From the NCBI RefSeq assembly GCF_905171765.1, contig NC_053389.1:746481146-746545145 (forward strand): a stretch of DNA of 64,000 bases. The letters are read 5' to 3'. The position numbers and the translations under genes were made by a program. This stretch comes from Bufo bufo (lineage: Eukaryota > Chordata > Amphibia > Anura > Bufonidae). The notes below the pieces were generated by a model. That model saw nothing but the letters and a program-made list of their open reading frames with translations. It was not told where the DNA came from and did no database searches. This document shows positions 41,997 through 54,200 of this stretch, piece by piece; position 1 is the stretch's first letter; each line of letters opens with the position of its first letter.

Positions 41997-42204
41997 TGTT
42001 TCATGTATATTTAGGGACATATAGATTTTTAGACTAAGGGACAGGTTCCGGACGGGGTCGTCCTTATTAGGACGAGTGCCCTGTGGTCAGGCTGCTACTC
42101 ATTATCTAGTATCAGGTCTGAACGGCTAGTCAGCCATAGGGCTTGAACAGGGATCCTACATAGCTGTGTATCACTGCCATCTTTTTGTCTACTGGACATC
42201 ATCC

Positions 42205-42663
42205 TTAGGCCTCCTGCACAGGACCGTTGTGTGCATCCGCGTCCGTGGTTCCGTTTTCAGTTTTTTTTCGCGGACCCATTGACTCTCAATGGGTCCATGG
42301 AAAAATCGAAAAATGCACCGTTTGGCAGCCGCATCCGTGATCCGTGTTTCCTGGCCGTGAAAAAAATAGGACATGTCCTATTTTTTTCACGGTCAACGGT
42401 TCGCGGACCCATTCAAGTCAATGGGTCCGTGAAAAATCACGGATGCAAGCAAGATTGTCATCCGCGTCCGTGATCCGTGTCCGTTTTTTCATATCATTTC
42501 AATGGCAAACTTGACTTAGATTTTTTATTTTTTTTTTCATGTCCGTGGATCCTCCAAAAATCAAGGAAGACCCACGGATGAAAAAACGGCCACGGATCAC
42601 GGACCAACGGAACCCCGTTTTGCGGACCGTGAAAAAATACTGTCGTGTGCAGGAGGCCTTAGA
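42205..42663. mobile_element. MITE with TIR ggcctcctgcaca
   Basis: Left ttaggcctcctgcaca (42205). Right tgtgcaggaggcctta (ending 42662). TTA stands outside a symmetric 13-bp TIR, which suits a PIF/Harbinger 3-bp target, or a TTAA with one A lost. The interior has repeated ccgtgatccgtgt and inverted counterparts. Confidence 0.85.
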
Positions 42664-42904
42664 TGGGTACAACACGAATACAGCTTGTGGCGATCTGGTG
42701 ACCGTCCCTTGGTACCGGTAGGACTTGCTGGTTACTAGTGCCGCCGTGCACTTTATTCTTTGTATATTTTTCATTTGGGATATTAATTATTGTACTAATT
42801 GGGGGTCCACTACCCTCTATCCCAATGTTTGTCTTTGCACACTATATTTTGGACATTATATATTTTATCTGCACTATTAATAAATGTTATGTTTTAGGAT
42901 TACC

Positions 42905-43340
42905 CTTTTCTGAATGATATTTTGGATGCGCAAACGTTATATAGGAGATGTAGAGCAGGTAATGTCGCTGTCACCAGCTGCAAAAATATTAAACTGAATG
43001 TCACTGATATTTAGGATGTGCAAATGTTATACAGGAGATCTAGAGCAGGTAATGTTGCTGTCACCAGTGGCGTAAAAATTAAACTGAATATCACTGATAT
43101 TTAGGATGCGCAAACGTTATACTGGAGATGTAGCACAGGTAATGTCGCTGCCTGCAGCAGCGAAAAAATTACACTGAATGTCCCTGATATTTAGGATGGG
43201 CAAACTTTATACAAGAGATGTAGCACAGGTAATGTCACTGCCACCAGCAGCGAAAAAAATTACACTGAATGTCACTGATATTTAGGATGCGCTAACGTTA
43301 TACAGGAGATGCAGCGCAAATGTAACGCAACAGATGTAGC
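42905..43340 (-). repeat. 90-bp tandem array, about five copies, hAT-C leader
   Basis: ttaggatgcgcaaacgttatac recurs at 42921, 43011, 43100, 43191 and 43282 (steps of 89-91). It lies between the 5' terminus and the gene, the same place as the arrays of hAT-A and hAT-D. Confidence 0.92.
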
Positions 43341-43554
43341 AGAGGTTGTGTCACTGTCAGCAGCGGCTAAACAATTGCACGCAATTTAGCGCAGGTTGCG
43401 CTAATAATATATATGGCAGTCAAATGAAAGTACTTTTGGGTCTCTAACACCTTTAACCAGTAAACCCTGCCTAAAAAAACTATTCCTGTCTCTACACTAT
43501 CTGTCCCTTCTGCTGCAGCTCTCCCTGACTAAGACTAAGGCGAGCCATGAGTAA

Positions 43555-43602
43555 TCAGCTGCTATATAGCACCCGATGACGTGTCCCGGCCAGCCAATCA
43601 CT
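43555..43602 (-). promoter_or_regulatory. candidate hAT-C promoter: ATTGG and TATA
   Basis: On the minus strand gtgattggctgg (inverted CCAAT on plus, 43590-43600) precedes tgctatatagcag (43560-43572) by about 25 bases, reading towards the transposase. This is the same arrangement as in hAT-N. Confidence 0.45.
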
Positions 43603-43800
43603 GCAATGCCAGCAACCAACATGGCTACGGCATTACAGTGAGTGCCAGTACCTCCGTGCATGTTTATTGGCTGTGTTTCAGGCAAGAAACGTGCGGGGAG
43701 GAGACTCGAGTATAGCGCTCGAGCACAAGCGGTGTTCGGCCGAACAACGCAATGTGCCGAGCATTTCTATCCTCGAATAAAAAAGTGCTCGCCAATACTA

Positions 43801-43808
43801 TTCTTTAT
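43801..43808. repeat. 8-bp target-site duplication of hAT-C, right copy
   Basis: ttctttat, identical to 37395-37402. Confidence 0.95.
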
Positions 43809-43969
43809 ACCTGGCCCTAACATCCACCTGTAAGTCTAAGTTATTTGGCCAGTTTTGGCGCCGTAACTGCCCAAATAAGTGAAGTGTGTACTGATTCGAA
43901 GAGTGACGCCTGTCATGTGCTTGTCATACTGACTCACAGTATTGTTTCACTACCACAGAAGACTACCTA

Positions 43970-44141
43970 TGGATGTTACTGCAAGGCACAATGTTCTACA
44001 CCACTATACTGGCTCTCTGCAGCCAGGAAATAGCAGTTTTTGAAGGCGATTCGCCGCGAATAAATTTGGATTGAATCAAATCTTTTCTGAAAATTCGGCG
44101 AACCGGACGAATTGAATTTTTTAGAAATTCGCTCATCTCTA
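43970..44141. mobile_element. hAT right end fragment
   Basis: Ends cgctcatctcta at 44141, with palindromic gattcgccgcgaataaa and cggcgaaccggacgaattgaat motifs before it. Candidate TSD is atctcgat (44142-44149). No left end was found, so the fragment is truncated. Confidence 0.6.
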
Positions 44142-44149
44142 ATCTCGAT

Positions 44150-44690
44150 TGAAAACACTGTGCGAAATCTCACGTGGTTCGTGATGAAATCATCATGCTG
44201 CCCGGCTTGGTCACCATCGCACATAAGATTTTGTGTCGGATCTTTAATCAAAATGGCCACGGTGGCCTCTTCATGCTTAATTGATGAGGTGAGTATGTAT
44301 TTTTTGTTTAACACCATTTCAGTGAAAATTGATTTGTTATTACCACAAAGCAATTTTTTCTGAAAATGTTCCTGAAGTTCAGATCGCAGTCAACTTCGGA
44401 TACTTCGATTCTCTTAACCCTAATCATAATAATATAAGGTATAAGGTACTTCTAGCAATATACACATTTTGTACTTGATTCCATTCTCACTGCATTAACC
44501 TGTACTCTACATTTATTGTGTATGATGTGATGTGTAAAACTATTTGGTGATTACATTGTTGAAATTTAAAAAAATCCAATTCAATGTCCCAACAAAGTAG
44601 GGCGGGTTCACATTTTGCTAATCCAGTATACAATTTTCTCTAGGGTAACAAATACACAACTTAACCATCTTTTGTATGTACTATAATAAG
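44150..44690. other. no gene seen
   Basis: AT-rich, no recognisable feature. Confidence 0.5.
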
Positions 44691-45149
44691 GAGCATCTGT
44701 CAGCATGATCAACCAGGCCTGATATCATGCTGATAAAAATGATAACTTTAATGTGACATCAATAATACCCTTATCTGTTCCCCCATGGCTGAAAATATAC
44801 AATTTTATTTATATGCAAATTACCTAACTGTAGCACCGAGAGGCTGGCCAAAGCCCTTGGAGCACCAATTTGTTACACCTCCCCTTTCCCTGGATTGACA
44901 GGGTTAGTCATTTAGTTTGTTTAGTATTTCTCTTGCTGCGCTCCAAGGAACGCAGATTCAAACTGATTAAACATCGAGACCTGTCATCTCATGCCTGCAC
45001 TGTGTTTCACCCCAAAGCTGGAAGACACAATGAATAGGTCCCCTGATAGTCATAATAAGGGTATAATTTGTATCAGAATGTTCAACCCTATCAAGCTAAG
45101 TGTCTGGTTTGATAGGTTTCATGATTTGATCATACTGACAGATGGTCTT
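44691..45149. mobile_element. palindromic MITE (about 460 bp)
   Basis: agcatctgtcagcatgatcaa on the left pairs with ttgatcatactgacagatgg on the right. Inner parts (aataatacccttat against ataataagggtat) are also inverted. Target duplication unclear. Confidence 0.65.
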
Positions 45150-46480
45150 TAGAAACATAACTCTATTTATGTTACATGAAAGAACTGAATTAGTGCTTTA
45201 AAATTACAAGTGTGGGTCAAAGAGTTAATTACCCCTTTCGCAGTTATACATCATGGATTTGTACCATACTTTTATTCCTTTTTTGTGTACTTTTCCCTAT
45301 ACAAACACTACTGCCTGCATAAGTCTGACATTCTCTATCTCTGGAAAGCTCTACTGCAGTTCAGTGCCTGCCCTACTCCACCTCTTGGCAACATGCTTGC
45401 TGGTTCCTCATTAACCCCCCCGCTCCCCCGTTTTTTGGAGGATTTTTTTTTGTATGTATAATATAAATATTAAATATTTCAGTATATTGTTAGATACCGA
45501 AAGTTGTGAATCAGAATCCCCATTAGTGACATAACATGAGTGGAAGTTGCATGAGGTCTATTTTCTGTAGCTCTTGCGCACAGAATAAACTGCTTTTGTC
45601 AGCACGATGGATGTGATCAGTAAATTGCCCTTTTTGTTCATGGATTTGCGAAATATAAGAAACAAAGTAAGCAAAATGGTTGGTCTCATCTCAAGTCACC
45701 AGAGCAACTGACTAGCCAAAGTGCCGAAGGTTTTACTTCTTACAGCTTCCTGACTCCTTGGTTTGCTCATTAGTCTTTGCTTCTGTGATAATGATAAGAA
45801 TCTGAAGTGATTCTGGTGTCTTCCTTAAGAATTTCTGTTCAGAGTTTATAGTTTATAGTCTTCTCACATCCGTAAAAATAAAGGTAAAAAGAATGGTTTT
45901 CTAATACCTATTAACAGTATATAGTATTCATTTACTCAGTGTAGGCTATTACCTTTGTAGTCTCATAATCATGTATTGATGCAAAGAGATGCTCTCCGGC
46001 ATAATTTACATACTTTCTGAAGTCTGTCAAGAAATTTGATTAATTTATCATGAATATCTATAAATCAGGTATACCCATGCCACTCTGCCTTAGGGTACGG
46101 CCACAAAGAGCGGCTGTGCTGCGGGCGGGTTGCAGCCATGCTGCGGTGAAGAACCACACAACCAATTAGCCTGTAGCTGCCTTTCATTTGATAATGAAGA
46201 CCACACTGTTTTCATTGTTAATGGCTGCGCCACACCTATAATGCACATTTAAACAGGGGTTGTTGCTGGTATGGAGTTAGGTGGGGGCACAATATACATA
46301 TTATTGCTGTTCTGGCCTGCAACCTCCAGCAAGTTAATTGACAGTAAACACTGATTATTAATCAGCTGTGGCATATCTACTTCTCGAACCCCCAAGTGCT
46401 CTGCTGCCCTACAGGTGGGAGCCCTTCTTCTGACATCTGCTTTTCCTCCTTTTCCACATAATATAATATTATGAGAATAT
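45150..46480. other. no gene seen (1.3 kb)
   Basis: AT-rich sequence without coding signal or repeat border that I can support. Confidence 0.5.
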
Positions 46481-46489
46481 GTCATCAGG

Positions 46490-47065
46490 AACATCCAGCT
46501 CCTCTCTCTGTATATTGCTCACTTTTCTAGGACATGGAGACTTTGATGAATGATTTGGAAGAAGTAAAGCCAGCAAAAGATGAGGATTGGGTGCAGACTG
46601 GATGTAGTAAATGTAGGAATAAATGAAACCGATGCAGAATAAGTCTCCCTGCATTCTTCCTACACTCTCCCTGCAGTCTCCCTGCACTCTCCCTCTCAAT
46701 ATTCTTCTATTAATCATGTTCAGTAACACTGTCCCTAGCGCATGAGCTCTTGCCAAGTCTGTTCCTATGCTCAGCTCACAGGACAATGGCGGAAATTGCA
46801 CGGGATGAGAGTTTTATAGGGCTGTGACATCAAGGTGGATGACTATCTGAGTATTGGCTGGCTGCACAGCATTGTGGGTAATCTTAGGTTCCATTGTATT
46901 GTCTCCTTTACACTTAGTTTCGCTTTGTAACATGTGGAGAGGCCATTTTAGGAAAACCTGATTTGTTACCGCGAAGCACGAGACAATTAGAATTTGTTTC
47001 GAATTTAAGTTTTACTAGACTTCGGACCGAATTTTGCTTCAAATGCTTCTCTTTGCTCAACACTA
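46490..47065. mobile_element. hAT right end fragment, second family
   Basis: Ends tttgctcaacacta at 47065 (TAGTGTTGAGC on the other strand), followed by candidate TSD attgcaac (47066-47073). Upstream are subterminal ttcgg/cgaatttt motifs and a short ccctgcantctc repeat at 46640-46700. No left end was found. Confidence 0.6.
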
Positions 47066-47449
47066 ATTGCAACAATGTAGAATACAGTGCCTCCCCCTAC
47101 CTGATTTCTTTATTCACTTTCTAGAGAGATATAGCTATGTACTGTATACCTATGAATTTAGAAGCTGTGCAGAATGAATGAAAGGTGTCTAGGGACGATT
47201 TAACCACTTCATTTTAAGATTGCTATGCCAGTACTAAGAGGAGGGGAAGGTAACAGTGAAGCTATGTGCATGTTGGTCCACCACTGAATACAGGAGAAGG
47301 TGGACAAAAATATGGGCTACAAGAGAAACAGCCCCAGAAAGGAAGATATAATAGACATAAAAAATATAACCAATTGCATGTATACTGCAATAATAGTAAA
47401 TCTGAATTGCAATATTCGTTGCATATAAATAGTGTTTATAGGATAAGAC
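47066..47449. other. no gene seen; candidate hAT-D TSD at its end
   Basis: Unassigned sequence. Its last eight bases (47442-47449, gataagac) are the expected left duplication of hAT-D. Confidence 0.5.
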
Positions 47450-47780
47450 TAGTGATGGATGAACATTGGCTGGGAAGTTTCGCAAACACAAACGCACGTG
47501 GGCCCCATTCACTTTAATGTCATATTTGCAGCCACATACTTACTAGAAGTGCACATATAGTCCCACAACATGGACAGTAACATACCAGAGGGGGATCAAT
47601 GGCAAAAATTCCTACAAAAAAATATTTATTTACATAAATAATATAGACTGATAATCGGAGACAGCATAAATATTCCGACAACAGAAAATGCCTTTTATGT
47701 CACTGTATATACATAAGACAAGGACCATTCTTTGTTCTGGGGGGTGGCGGATTTGTGTGGGCTAGCATGAGGAAATTCAG

Positions 47781-49900
47781 TTACATGTGGTCGTCACAGG
47801 TATTGAATTCCTCCAAGATCCATGCCTCATTCATTTTTAGAAATGGGAGGTAGTCCACACTGTTGTGAGCTAGGCGAGTGCGCTTATCGGTCACGATCCC
47901 CCCGCCTGCGCTGAACGTCCTTTCCGACAGGACCCTCGACAAGGGGCAAGCTAAGAGTTCCATGGCAAATTGTGCCAGCTCTGGCCATAGGTCAAGCCTG
48001 CACACCCAGTAGTCCAGGGGTTTCTCGCTTCTCAGAGCGTCCACATCGGCCATTAACCCGATGTAGTCAGACACCTCTCGGTCTAGACTTTCCTTGAGGC
48101 CGCATCCTATCCGGAGGGCAGCTGTCGATGGGTTGGCTGCAAGAATGATATAATATCCGAAGTGACCAACACATCCTCAAACTGCCCTCTTCTTGCAGGC
48201 GCGGTAGGATTGCTACCCGCACCTGTTTCGCTGTGGGTGGAAATTCCTCAGCCAGCGACCGCAACAGCAGAATGTAGCATCTCTGACAGTAAGGCCTGGA
48301 AATGCTGCATTCTGACAGCCCTCTGTGATGCTGGTAACATGTCCGCCATTTTGTGTTTGTACTGGGGGTCTCAGTACGTTGCCACCCAGTACTGGTCCTT
48401 GCCCTTCATGTTTTTATATGGGGGTCCCTCTTCAAACACTGGAGTATGAAGGTCCCCATTTGCACTAAATTGGAAACGGTGGAGCGCCCTGGCTCCTGCT
48501 CATTCAGCATTGCGACTTCCTCATCTTCCAGCTCCTGCTCCTTGATGGCTTTATCAATGAAACAATGCAATACATGCTCCAGAAAGAAGGCGTAAGGTAC
48601 GATGTCACGGATGGTGCCCTGGCTACGACTGACCAGTTTGGTAATCTCATCAGATGGCAGCAGAAGCCTGCATGTGTCACGCATGAGCAGCCACTGGCAC
48701 TGTGAAAACAAACAAAGCTCCCCAGAACCTGTCCTGCTGCAGAGGAGGAAAAGACGAAGGATGGAATGGGAGGAGGAGAAGAAGAGGCAGGCCTGCATGC
48801 AATCCGTGGCGGTAACACCAAATCCACACGGGTGCTATGGGATACATGCTTGACGATCGTCAGGAGGTTCACCCAGTGGGAAGTAAAAGTTATATACCTT
48901 CCCTGCCCATGTTTGATATACCACGTGTCTGTGGTCAGATGTACCGTATCTTTGCACTGACACTGTGTGCCAGAGATACATTCACTTGCCACTAAATGTG
49001 GCCATATAGCTCTGGGATGCCCTTCTGGAAGAAATATTTCCTTCCGGGGACTTTCCATTGCGCTGTGCCACAACGATTCTAAAGGCCTCCGAGTGCACCA
49101 GTTTATATGGCAGTAGTTCGTGGGCTAGCATTTCCAACAAGCCAGCGGTCAGCCTTTGGGCAAGAGGTTTATCCGGCATCATCATTGCATCATCATTGTT
49201 TTACGCTCTAACATTTGGGCCACGGAAGCATGCCGTGTGCCAGATGAACACGACAACGGCGCGGTGGAAGGTGGAGTGGAGGACAAATGGGAGGAGAGAG
49301 GAGAAGAGGCAGGATGTGGAGCGCCGAGAGTGTGGCTTTGTGGGCTCTGACAGCATTGCTCCAACTGGGCTAGGTGATGGGAGGCCAGGTGCCTTCTTAA
49401 GGAAGTCATCTCTAGGTGAGTGTCGGGCTTACCGCAACTTCTGTGTTGACAGCACAGGCTGCAGATGGCAATACTTTTGTCAGCAACTGACACGTTTAAA
49501 AAAGTCCACTCTGTGGAGCCATGTGCCGGCATACTGGGAGCGCAAGATGCGACCGTGCATGGTGAATGGCTCTCTCCAGATACATTTGCAGTCTCTTTTT
49601 GACTCCGGTGCATTGCAAGTTTTGCCTGCTTCTCCTCCTTCTCCTCCCAATCTGCTGCTCCGTCTCTCCGTCTGAACTACCCCCCCTCTCTTCCTATCTT
49701 GTGGGCACCCAAGTGATGTCCATCAACACGTCATCATCGTCACCTTCACTACCACTGACATTAGAGATATTGAAGTAGGCAGCAACAGCGGGGACCACCC
49801 TCCTTGGGCTAATCTGGGTACTGTCGTCAGACCGCTGGGTGGCGGCCATTGCTACCTCCTCTGCCTCATCCGATGGATGGCTGCGCATTGGTAAAGTCTG
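47781..49900 (-). pseudogene. hAT-D transposase, multiply broken
   Basis: A BED-type transposase closely related to that of hAT-A. 49888-49694: acidic segment with VLMDITWVPTR. 49613-49182: BED finger (FLNVSVADKSIAICSLC, TSLRRHLASHH). 49185-48982: PLAQRLTAGLLEMLAHELLPYKLVHSEAF. 49073-48504: TVHLTTDTWYIKHGQGRYITFTSHWVNLLT with the first catalytic Asp, but the central VVCDNG part is deleted. 48798-48406: LMRDTCRLLLPSDEITKLVSRSQGTI. 48074-47781: YWVCRLDLWPELAQFAMELLACPLSRVLSERTFSAGGG with the third catalytic Glu. Frameshifts join these pieces. Loss of the domain centre makes it non-functional, so the copy must have been moved by another element or decayed after insertion. Confidence 0.92.
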
Positions 49901-51049
49901 TTAATGGATGGGAAAATAATTTCTCTGACTTGAGTGGAGAGGCTATGGTGGTGGTGGTGGTCTTTGACATAATAGCACGCACCTTCTCAAACTTCCCACT
50001 TAGGCTCCAGCCTGGTGCACCTGCCAGACCCCTACCACCCCCGCAGAACAGACTTCCTCTTTCTCTGCCTGTAATTTTCAAAATGACCCTATGCCAAAGT
50101 CACTAGAGAAGAACAGAATTTGTGGAAGCAGGTAAATCGCAGGCCTCAATCAGTATTTGGTGGAAGCAGGCATATCAAATCCCTTAATCAGTAATTTGTG
50201 GAAGCGGGTGTATCGTAGGCCTCAAACAATATTTGGTTGAAGCAGGTATCTCAATCCTTTTAATAAGTATTTTGTGGAAGCAGGCATATCGTACCCCTCA
50301 ATCAGTATTTTGTGAAAAAAGGTATATAGAACCCCTTAATCAATATTTGGTGGAAGCAAATATATCAAACCCCTCAATATGTATTTTGTGGAAGCAGGTA
50401 TGTCAAACCCCTTAATCAGTAATTTGTTGAAGCAGGTGTATCGCAGGCCTCAATCAGTATGTGGTGGAAGCAGGTATATCGCAACCCTCAATCAGTATTT
50501 TGTGGAAGCAGGTATATTGCGCCCCTCAATAAGTATTTTGTGGAAGCAGGTATAAAGAGCCCCTTAATCAATATTTGGTGTAAGCTGGTATATCACACCC
50601 CTCAATCTGTATTTTGCAAAAGCAGGTATATTGCACCCCTCAATTAGTATTTTGTGGAAGCAGGTGTATCGCAGGCCTCAATCAGTATTTGGTGAAAACA
50701 GGAATATTGCACCCCTCAATCTGTATTTTGTGGAAGCAGGTATATCAAACCCCTTATTCAGTATTTTGTAGAAGCAGGTACATCAATCCCTTTAATCAGT
50801 ATTTTGTGGAAGCAGGAATGTAGAACCCCTTAATCAATATTTTGTGTAAGCAGGTATATTACACCCCTCAATCAATATTTTTCGGAAGCAGGTGTATCGT
50901 AGGCCTCAATCAATATTTTGTGAAAGCAGCTATATCAATCCCCTTAATCAGTATTTTGTGGAAGCAGGTACATCACAGGCCTCAATCAATATTTGATGGA
51001 AGCAGGTATATCAATCCCTTTAATCAGTATTTTGTGGAAGCAGGTACAG

Positions 51050-51220
51050 ATATAGCAGGTTTAGCACTCCAGCTCTTAACTCAAATTTCTTACCTCATCG
51101 CGTTATCTTGAGACAAAAGCCATTGAAAAGCAATTGAAGGTGTTTGCTTAGATTATATAACACAACTCAGAAATCTCAGAAAACAGGGGTGTTAACTCTA
51201 CTCCATCTGTATATAGAACC
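51050..51220 (+). repeat. non-monomer spacer block of the satellite (first of five)
   Basis: agcactccagctcttaactcaaatttcttacctcatcgcg... gttaactctactccatctgtatatagaacccc. Other copies: 53760-53925, 56512-56680, 59490-59655, 60148-60315. The landmark gcactcc lies at 51064, 53773, 56526, 59505 and 60163. It is unrelated to the 38-mer and marks the higher-order units. Confidence 0.92.
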
Positions 51221-54200
51221 CCTTAATCAATATTTGGTGGAAGCAGGTATATCGCAACTCTCAATCAGTATTTTGTGGAAGCAGGTATATCGCAACCCTC
51301 AAACAGTATTTTGTGGAAGCAGGTATATCAAACCCCTTAATCGGTATTATGTGGAAGAAGTTATATCAATCCCCTCAATCAGTAGTTTGCGGAAGCAGGT
51401 ATATTGCAGGCCTTAATCAATATTTGGTGGAAGCAGGTATATCAATCCTCTTAATCAGTATTTTGTGGTAGCAGGTGTATCGTAGGCCTCAATCAATATT
51501 TGGTGGAAGCAGATATATCGCACCCCTCAATCAGTATTTTGTGGAAGCAGGTATGTAAAAATCCCTTAATCAGTATTTTGTGGAAGGAAGTATATCGCAC
51601 CCCTCAAACTGTATTTTGTGGAAGCAGATATATAGAACCCCTTAATCAATATTTGGTGAAAGCAGGTATATGAAAAACCACCTAATCAGTATTTTGTGGA
51701 AGCAGGTGTATCATTGGCCTCAATCGATATTTTGTGAAAGCAGGTATATCAGTCCCCTTAATCAGCATTTTGAGGAAACAGGTATATCCCCTTACTCAGT
51801 ATTTTGCTGAAGAAGATATATTTCACTCCTCAATCAGTATTTTGTGAAAGCAGGTATATAGAACCTCTTAATCAAAATGTGGTGGAAGCAGTTATATCGC
51901 ACCCCTCAATTTATATTTTGTGGAAGCATGCTTATCAAACCCTTTAATCAGTATTTAGCGGGAGCAGGTATATCGTATGCCTCAATCAATATTTAGTGGA
52001 AACAGGTATATCAATCCCATTAATCAGTATTTTGTGGAAGAAGGTGCATCGTAGACCTCACTCAATATTTGGTGGAAGCAGAAATATCGATCCCCTTAAT
52101 CAGTATTTTGTAGAAGCAGGTATATAGAACCTCTTAATCAATATTTGGTGGAAGCAGTTATATTGCAACCCTCAATCTGTATTTTGTGAAAGCAGGTATA
52201 CCAAATCCCTTTTCAGTATTTTGTGGAAGCAGGTATATCAATCCCCTAATCATTATTTTGTGGAAGAAGGTGTATCGTAGGCCTCACTCAGTATTTTGTG
52301 GAAGCAGGTATATAGAACCCCTTAATCAATATTTGGTGGAAGCAGGTATTTAACACACCTCAATCTGTATATTATGGAAGCAGGTATATCAAACCCTTTA
52401 ATCAGTATTTTGTGGAAGCAGGCACATCGCACCCCTCAATCAGTAATTTGTGGAAACAGGTATATAGAACCCCATAATCAATATTTTGTGGAAGCAGGTA
52501 TATAAAAACCCCTTAATCTGTATTCTGTGGAAGCAGTTATATAGCACCCCTCAATCTGTATATTGTGAAAGCAGGTATATAGAACATTTAAATCAATATT
52601 TGGTGGAAGCAGGTATATCGCAACCCTCAATCAGTATTTTGTGGAAGCAGGTATATCAAACCCCTCAATCAGTATTTTGTGGAAGCAGGTATATAGAGCC
52701 CCTTAATCAATATTTGGTGGAAGCAGGTATATCGCACCCCTCAATCAGTATTTTGTGGAAGCAGGTATATAGAGCCCCTTAATCAATATTTGGTGGAAGC
52801 AGGTATATTGCACCCCTCAATCCGTATTTTGCGGAAGCAGGTATATCAAACCTTTCAATCAGTGTTTTGTTGAAGCAGGTGTATCGCAAGCCTCAATCAA
52901 TATTTAGTGAGAGCAGGTATATCGCACCCCTCAATCAGTATTTTGTGGAAGCAGGTATATAGAGGCCCTTAATCAATATTTGGTGGAAGCAGGTATATCG
53001 CACCCCTCAATCTGTATTTTGCAGAAGCAGGTATATCGCACCCCTCAATTTGTATTTTGTGGAAGCAGGTGTATTGCAGGCCTCAATCAGTATTTGGTGG
53101 AAGCAGGAATATCGCACCCCTCAATTAGTGTTTATGGAAGCAGGTATATCAAACCCTTTATTCAGTATTTTGTGGAAGCAGGTATATCAATCCCCTTAAT
53201 CAGTATTTTGTGGAAGCAGGTATGTAGAATCCCTTAATCAATAATTTGAGTAAGCAGGTATATTACACCCCTTAATCAGTATTTTTCGGAAGCAGGTGTA
53301 TCGTAGGCCTCAATCACTATTTGGTGGAAGCAGCTATATTAATCACCTTAATCAGTATTTTGTGGAAGCAGGTATATCAATCCCCTCAATCAGTATTTTG
53401 CGGAAGCAGGTATATTGCAGGCCTTAATCAATATTTGGTGGAAGCAGGTATATCAATCCTCTTAATCAGTATTTTGTGGTAGCAGGTGTATCGTAGGCCT
53501 CAATCAATATTTGGTGGAAGCAGATATATAGCACCCCTCAATCAGTATTTTGTGGAAGCAGGTATATAAAAACCCCTTATTCAGTAATTTGTGGAAGCAG
53601 GTATATCGCACCCCTCAAGGAGTATTTTGTGGAAGCAGATATATAGAACCCCTTAATCAATATTTTGTGGAAGCAGGTACATCACAGGCCTCAATCAATA
53701 TTTGATGGAAGCAGGTATATCAATCCCTTTAATCAGTATTTTGTGGAAGCAGGAACAGATATAGCAGGTTTAGCACTCCAGCTCTTAACTCAAATTTCTT
53801 ACCTCATCGCGTTATCTTGAGACAAAAGCCATTGAAAAGCAATTGAAGGTGTTTGTTTAGATTAGATAACACAACTCAGAAATCTCAGAAAACAGGGGTG
53901 TTAACTCTACTCCATCTGTATATAGAACCCCTTAATCAATATTTGGTGGAAGCAGGTATATCGCAACTCTCGAACAGTATTTTGTGGAAGCAGGTATATC
54001 GCAACCCTCAAACAGTATTTTGTGGAAGCAGGTATATCAAACCCCTTAATCGGTATTATGTGGAAGAAGTTATATCAATCCCCTCAATCAGTAGTTTGCG
54101 GAAGCAGGTGTATCGTAGGCCTCAATCAATATTTGGTGGAAGCAGATATATCGCACCCCTCAATCAGTATTTTGTGGAAGCAGGTATGTAACAATCCCTT

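Larger units (their letters stand above)
41530..42900 (+). mobile_element. ribozyme-bearing insertion in hAT-C (PLE-like or retrozyme-like)
   Basis: This block interrupts hAT-C between the transposase gene and its leader array. It begins GC-rich with cgcatgcgc motifs and repeated gcgagatcgcg (41570-41690), carries a complete hammerhead motif, and ends AT-rich with aataaatgttatgttttagg (42875-42900). No reading frame is convincing. Hammerhead plus lack of coding capacity suits a Penelope-like flank or a retrozyme. The exact borders are estimates. Confidence 0.55.
37403..43800 (-). mobile_element. hAT-C, complete ends, broken transposase, nested insertion
   Basis: 6,398 bp. The left terminus is TAGTGTTGATCGAGCAC (37403); the right terminus on the other strand is TAGTATTGGCGAGCAC (from 43800). 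A perfect 8-bp duplication flanks it. The transposase remnant reads leftwards (about 41440-38174). A 41-bp array lies at the 3' end and a 90-bp array in the 5' leader. An insertion of about 1.37 kb (41530-42900) with a hammerhead ribozyme separates the leader array from the gene, and that insertion is itself hit by a MITE. Confidence 0.93.

Noticed and set aside
34293..44141. One hAT from the TAGAGATGAGC end at 34293 to the GCTCATCTCTA end at 44141
   Set aside because: Candidate duplications differ (gtgctaaa against atctcgat) and the sequences inside the two ends do not match beyond about 16 bases.
46470..46500. Minus-strand CTGATGA near 46481 followed at distance by GAAA
   Set aside because: The intervening AT-rich sequence gives a poor helix II next to the core and there is no helix I or III.
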